In this document: piece after piece, positions 59,472-64,000 of the stretch
Layout of the letters: each line of letters opens with the position of its first letter
How positions within the stretch are numbered: the stretch's first letter is position 1
Assembly: GCA_030142905.1 (NCBI GenBank)
Contig: JASJOG010000104.1
Coordinates: forward strand, 645,001-709,000
Length of the DNA: 64,000 bases
Origin: Heliopora coerulea
Lineage: Eukaryota; Cnidaria; Anthozoa; Scleralcyonacea; Helioporidae
Direction of reading: 5' to 3'
The notes under the pieces: generated by a model
What the model saw: the letters and a program-made list of their open reading frames with translations, nothing else
Database searches by the model: none
What the model was told of the DNA's origin: nothing
Translations under genes and position numbers: made by a program

Positions 59472-61010
59472 TTAGCTCACAGGCACCTCTGCCAAATCTG
59501 TGCGCCTGGTTGAACGAGAAGGAGGCGTTCGACTTGAAAATGCTCTCATGATCTGCGCAAAATGGCAGTAACGACAGCAACATAATGCAGACTTGAATCC
59601 TTCCCGAAAATTCTTGCTCATGAAACAGTAAATTGCTGGATTCCAGGCGCAGCTGAGAAAAGCCAGAAGCAGCGATGGATACCAGACAAACCTAGAAGAA
59701 AAATGCCATTAAAGGAGAAAGGTGACCTGTGGCATAAAGTCTGTTAAGAAAAGTCAATTACATTCCGTTAACTCTCTGCCAAAAGTTTAACATTTCCTTT
59801 CGCCGGTATAAAATATTAAAATTTTACAGGTACAAGTTATAAAACTAGAACTTTTTCCACTGAAATTTTAATACTCTCTGCCAAAAGTCTGGGGTTTACT
59901 TTGGCTAATTAAAAGTTAGATGGTGAACTCGAAATTTACCACGTGACAGCTAACGAGGGCAAAGTCCGAGACAACTTATATCTCCTAGAAATTGGTAGCT
60001 AATTGTTTCCTAGAAACTATTTTTTAATTGTTTTAGTAGAAACTATTTCATTTTTTGTCAGGTTTTTGAAATTTGTTGGGAAAAAAAGAGGCATAGCCAT
60101 TGTTTTTGGCAAGAAAACTTAGCTTTATCAATCACGTCAGTCACCGAGACTAGATATCTGTTGAGTATCAGATATTGAGTGGTGTAGCCAATCAGATCGC
60201 AGCATTTACATTAGACCACAAGTAAGTTCCTATTAATAAATATTCCAACGATTTTTATCGCCCTCGGCCGTATAAATGTCCTAAGCTTTATAATCTGTCT
60301 GTTTATGTGTCTTTGCATATGGGTCCGCATGCATGTATATATTGAAGTATACATGTGTTTGTATCTGCATATCTGTAGGCATCATGCACGCATTTATATA
60401 TGTATATGTCTATACGGATGGAGAGATCGAAAGATAAACGGGTTCAGATGTTCGTCTACTTACGAGTAAACACTTCGAAAATCTACTTCAAGCCTCTTGA
60501 GAAGAGTCAGAACATGGGAAGGTGTCCATCCAACAAAGAACACCACGATTGTAACCAACAACATCTTCACCACACCCTGTCTAGTTTGGTAAGTTGAGAT
60601 GGTCCCTTCGCCTTCTCCAGGAATTACCTTCCTCAGTCTGCGAATGACAGCCGAGTAGAAACCAGTTATAGCGATCAACGGTACAGCGTACAACAACATG
60701 ACAATACATATGCCGTAGATCTTCTCTGATCTTAAACTTGGCCATTTGTGAATGCAATCACAGCTCAGTTGGTTATCTGCTTTATCTTCATCAGGTCTTG
60801 ACCCACAGTAGTAAAGTGTTGGAAAATGAATACTAAATGACATCAGCCATATTGCAGGTATGATCCATTTCAAGCGATCCTTCACATCTGGAAAATGCAT
60901 TGGTTTACAAACAACACAGTATCGTTCATAAGCGATGACAGTTAGGGTGAGGACCGATGAGCCGTACGGAATATTGACCATGTTTATTTGAAATTTACAG
61001 CCAACATCAC
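59472..61010 (-). CDS. Class A GPCR, copy 3 (exons 2 and 3; exon 1 not in window)
   Basis: Minus-strand exons 61010-60464 and 59691-59472 correspond exactly in length and phase to exon 2 of copy 1 (547 nt) and exon 3 of the family. TM3 NIPYGSSVLTLTVIAYERYC; ECL2 ADNQLSCDC; TM5 VMLLYAVPLIAITGFYSAVI; TM6 VVFFVGWTPSHVLTLLKRLE; TM7 FLSCAWNPAIYCFMSKNF (NPxxY kept); tail with CCC then a basic stretch, stop at 59472. Differences from its paralogs cluster in TM6-TM7 (G for S, SH for YN, W for Y). No exon like the first exons of copies 1 and 2 is visible between 61011 and 64000, so exon 1 is either beyond the right edge or lost. Exon 2 is closer to copy 1 than to copy 2. Confidence 0.85.
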
Positions 61011-61289
61011 CTAGCAAATGAATAAGAACGGGTGAGGCTATTCCGCAGCCAGTTGATGTAGTGACGTCATACCGAGAATCCGTTCGGAAAGTGTTCGTAA
61101 TTTACAAGAAGGCAGTTGTTTAATGTTAAAAATTTTTAAATTGAGGCCTTTAATATGACTTGTCGCTAATCAACTTTGAGGTGATTTTATAAATCTGATC
61201 ATGGATGAAAGACCAGATGGATAACGTACACAAGTAGTTGATATTTTAAAGTGTTTAACAAAGAATTCATGCCAATAATGTCGTAAATT

Positions 61290-62010
61290 ATCAGGTTGTT
61301 TGCAACAAGTGGTTGTCTTGTTTCAACCAAGTGGATTTGTGAGGCAGCAGGGCATGGTAAAATTCCGCCTAAGCTGTTAAGAGATTCAGCTGACATTATA
61401 GCACCATCTTTTGCAGCAATTTTCATACAGTCTGTTTCAACAGGTATTTGGCCTGGTAATTTGAAAGTAACAATTATTTCACCCATATATAAATCAGATT
61501 ATAAAGCAGATTGCAGCAATTATAGGCCAATCTTTGTTCTCACTACAATGGCCAAGGTTTTTGGAAAACTGATCTCTAAATAATTGTTTAAATATCTGGA
61601 AGCCAACAACATACTTTCTTCTCAATAGGCAAGTTTTAGGAAAAACCAATTCAAACAGCCCTTCTTACTAGTTCTTAGTATTACTAATAAGTGGTTGATA
61701 AAAAAGGACCAAGGGTATTTCAATGGATTCATTTTCCTAGATCTTAAGAAAAAACTTTGATTCTATTGACCACAATACTGTGTTGATGAAAATGAAGTTC
61801 TATCGTTTAACTCAGCATTCCTTCAAGTGGTTCAGGTCTTGCCTTACAAATAGAACCAAGTGTGCAAAGTTGATCATATACAATTTAAGCAGACCAGCAT
61901 AAAATATGGGGTACCACAACATTCTTCCTTGGGATCATTACTTTTTTTATTTATGTTAATGATTTGCCAAATTGTCTTACATGCTCTTCCACAAGTATGT
62001 TGTATCCACA
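61290..62010 (+). mobile_element. LINE (non-LTR) reverse-transcriptase relic
   Basis: A broken frame reads in pieces typical of the N-terminal part of a LINE reverse transcriptase: KIPPKLLRDSADIIAP, STGIWPGNLKVTIISPIYKS, NYRPIFVLTTMAKVFGKLIS. After stops and shifts come FLDLKK with FDSIDHNTVL (the first catalytic Asp region). It ends before the YxDD motif is complete. Upstream of GPCR copy 3. Multiple lesions, so long dead. Confidence 0.8.
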
Positions 62011-62079
62011 AGAGGCAAATCAATAATAGTAGTTGAAAATAAAATAAATAGTGATGAAGTATATTTTTTTAGAAATGTG

Positions 62080-62260
62080 AGAGCTTGAAGATATCTTGAG
62101 ATGATAGATGAGCGATCGTCAAGCTCTATCCTTGGAAAAACGATTTCTAAGTCCCAGACGGGGATCGAACCCGCCAACCTTCTGATGACCGGTGAAACGC
62201 TCAAACCATTGAGTTACTAAAACTCAGATGCTGAGCTAAGGTGCAAGTTCGACATATGTG
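62080..62260 (-). mobile_element. tRNA-derived SINE copy (minus), second subfamily
   Basis: T arm GGGGATCGAACCC (reverse), CTTCTGATGACCGGTGAAAC, GCTCAAACCATTGAGTTACT, then CTCAGATGCTGAGC. The tail GAGCGATCGTCAAGCTCTAT differs from the 1572-2112 subfamily and matches the copy at 63178. Confidence 0.75.
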
Positions 62261-62309
62261 CGACCTGAGCGGAAGCCACTATATTTTAATAATGATATTG
62301 ATGAAATTT

Positions 62310-62415
62310 ATAGTTTTGAAGTGTGGGAGCTTGGAGGTATCTTGCGATGATAGATGAACGATCGTCAAGCTCTATCCTCAGAAAAACGATTTCTGAGTCC
62401 CAGACAAGGCTGCGA
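62310..62415 (-). mobile_element. SINE tail fragment (minus)
   Basis: GTGTGGGAGCTTGGAGGTAT, AACGATCGTCAAGCTCTATC, AGAAAAACGATTTCTGAGTC: tail and acceptor-like end of the same subfamily, tRNA head missing. Confidence 0.6.
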
Positions 62416-62752
62416 CCAGTTAAAATTTTCCTTTGACTGGTTAGCTGGTCAAAGAAAAACCAGTTAACCAGTTAAAACAGTCAAAATGAAGAAAGAATAA
62501 AAAACAATTATCGAACACAGAACGTCAAATATTTCAGTGAAATTTAAAAGAAACTTAAACTAAAAGTGTACAAGAAAAAATGGTGGAAGCGCGGCCACAA
62601 TGAAACATAGTAAATAAATCTAAACGCTCTCTGACCTGATGTAAAATTTTATTATGAGCTTTTGGTTACCAGTCTGTAACCTTCAACAGAAGGATGACAA
62701 ATAAGGACAAATATATATATATGATGTTACATGAAAACTAAAATTAGATATA

Positions 62753-62889
62753 CGGTTTTCAAATACGTTGATACCATGGTGATTGGTAGTTTAAGATAAA
62801 GTAAGAGAAAATGAAAATGAAATATACGTATTTTCTCTTACTTTATCTTAAACTACCAATCACCATGGTATCAACGTATCTGAAAACCG
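62753..62889. repeat. Long near-perfect inverted repeat
   Basis: Arms of about 58 bases (CGGTTTTCAAATACGTTGAT, ACCATGGTGATTGGTAGTTT, AAGATAAAGTAAGAGAAAAT and their complements) around a short loop with GAAAATGAAATATACGT. Confidence 0.9.
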
Positions 62890-63177
62890 TGTTTAAATTT
62901 GTCACCACGACAAAATCGCTGTTTTAAAATTAGATATAATGGATTCGTGGGTGTCTTTGAGTTGTTATCGGCTTGTGTTGTTTTTGCTTTTGTCGATGTA
63001 TCCGTTGTCAAAATTTATCCTATGATCGAAACGCCATGCGTAGTTAGCAATGTTAGATCCTTTTTTGTTGGGTCTTACGTTTCTCATATGTTCTTTCTTC
63101 CTCGTTTCAAAGGATCTGCCCGTTTCACCAATATCGCTCCAATCACAATCCTTGCAATCAATTGCACCTTAGCTCAC

Positions 63178-63335
63178 CATCTGAGTCTTGGTAGCTCAAT
63201 GGTTAGAGCGTCTCACCGGTCATCAGAAAGTTGTGGGTTCGATCCCCGTCTGGGGCTCAGAAATCGTTTTTCTGAGTAGGGAGCTTGATGATCGTTCGTC
63301 TATTTCAACATATATCCAAGCTCACATTTCTAAAA
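63178..63335 (+). mobile_element. tRNA-derived SINE copy (plus)
   Basis: Head GTCTTGGTAGCTCAATGGTT, AGAGCGTCTCACCGG, T arm TGGGTTCGATCCCCGT, acceptor 3' part CTGGGGCTCAG, tail AAATCGTTTTTCTGAGTAGG, GAGCTTGATGATCGTTCG. D and T arms are intact; the anticodon stem is poor. Confidence 0.78.
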
Positions 63336-63554
63336 TCTATAATTGTATAACGTTTGTTTGTTTGTCATGTGTTGGTCTGTCTTTAGGTGAAGGAAATACT
63401 TGCTGTAAAGTCCCTTGTTGACTTGTTGGTCACTTTGATGTCAAACTTTCGTAAAGATCTATTGAGTGGTTCAGTTAGTCCTTTTATGTAAGGAAGTACG
63501 GCGCAGTCTTTTGGTTTGTTATCACGATCGACGGACACGAAAAACATGCGAACC

Positions 63555-63669
63555 AAGTCTTCCGGACTGTGCATTTCTTTTTCCGGTTTTTGAATCCAGC
63601 CGCGTTCATTTCCGACACCATCAGAAGAATACAAAAACCGGAAAAAGAAATGCATAGTCCGGAAGACTT
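63555..63669. repeat. Inverted repeat with 36-bp arms
   Basis: AAGTCTTCCGGACTGTGCAT, TTCTTTTTCCGGTTTTTG and the complement CAAAAACCGGAAAAAGAAAT, GCATAGTCCGGAAGACTT, spaced by about 40 bases. Confidence 0.88.
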
Positions 63670-63786
63670 AAAACCATGACCAGCCGATAACTTCAAAAAG
63701 TATAAAATATAACATATTCCGAGGAATAAAGTCATCTTGAGAACTTAAGATATGAGTCAATACAAAATGAAACTATTGTTGAAACT

Positions 63787-63824
63787 GTGATATTTCGACT
63801 TTATTTCAAAGTCATCTTCAGACA
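63787..63824 (-). ncRNA. Hammerhead-like core of the GACTTTATTTCAAAGTC family
   Basis: On the minus strand CTGAAGA, U, a perfect 6-bp helix II GACTTT-GAAAT-AAAGTC, then GAAATATCACAG. GAAA is followed by U rather than C. The downstream TATCACAG resembles the arm of the palindrome at 10600-10811. Flanked on the left by half of that fold-back family (63690-63780). Confidence 0.5.
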
Positions 63825-64000
63825 GAATGATATTACAATAACATGCCAGAGTCTATATACAGGAGGTGTGATGACATCATCGAGACGGAATTAGGAAACA
63901 CTACCGGTAATCCCTATTTACATGTTGAGATGTTGAGACGCTATGATGCTAATTAGAAATTCTCACCACCATGAATAAAACGGTTGAGCGTGAACAATAG

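Overview
This is eukaryotic genomic DNA: AT-rich, intron-rich and full of short dispersed repeats, tRNA-derived SINEs and fold-back elements. The encoded proteins resemble animal proteins (Mind bomb 1, ANKRD66, GDPGP1, a thyroglobulin-type-1/trypsin-like protein, class A GPCRs). I infer a cnidarian, probably an anthozoan (coral or sea anemone). The phylum call rests on gene content and repeat style, not on any marker gene. All gene models below were assembled by hand from splice sites (GT..AG), exon phase and similarity to remembered family sequences. They have no transcript support.

Layout. (1) 133-9673, minus: the 5' two thirds of a MIB1-type E3 ubiquitin ligase in 13 phase-consistent exons; the gene runs off the left edge. 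(2) 9674-14986: a likely MIB1 promoter, fold-back repeats and one unassigned coding-like block. (3) 14987-17549, plus: a complete three-exon ANKRD66-like ankyrin gene. (4) 17550-21290: no confident gene, two long perfect-type inverted repeats. (5) 21336-34387, plus: a complete eight-exon secreted protein with signal peptide, two thyroglobulin type-1 domains and a trypsin fold. Catalytic His57 and Ser195 are replaced by Ser and Thr, so it is probably a pseudoprotease. (6) 39360-44574, minus: a GDP-D-glucose phosphorylase (GDPGP1) gene in eight exons, with the last exon not found. (7) 46325 to beyond 61010, minus: a tandem array of three paralogous class A GPCR genes sharing one three-exon structure. 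The first has a 1-base frameshift in TM2, the second is intact, and the third lacks its first exon in the window. A decayed Ty3/gypsy element lies between the second and third. (8) 61290-64000: LINE reverse-transcriptase debris, SINEs and inverted repeats.

The most unusual non-coding signal is a set of short stem-loops matching the hammerhead ribozyme core (CUGANGA, helix II, GAAA), scattered among fold-back repeats on both strands. Hammerheads are known from Penelope-like elements and retrozymes of animals; here several sit inside or beside palindromic elements. The genes are functionally unrelated to one another (Notch-ligand ubiquitination, an ankyrin scaffold, an extracellular inhibitor or binding protein, metabolite repair, neuropeptide-type signalling), as expected for an animal chromosome segment.
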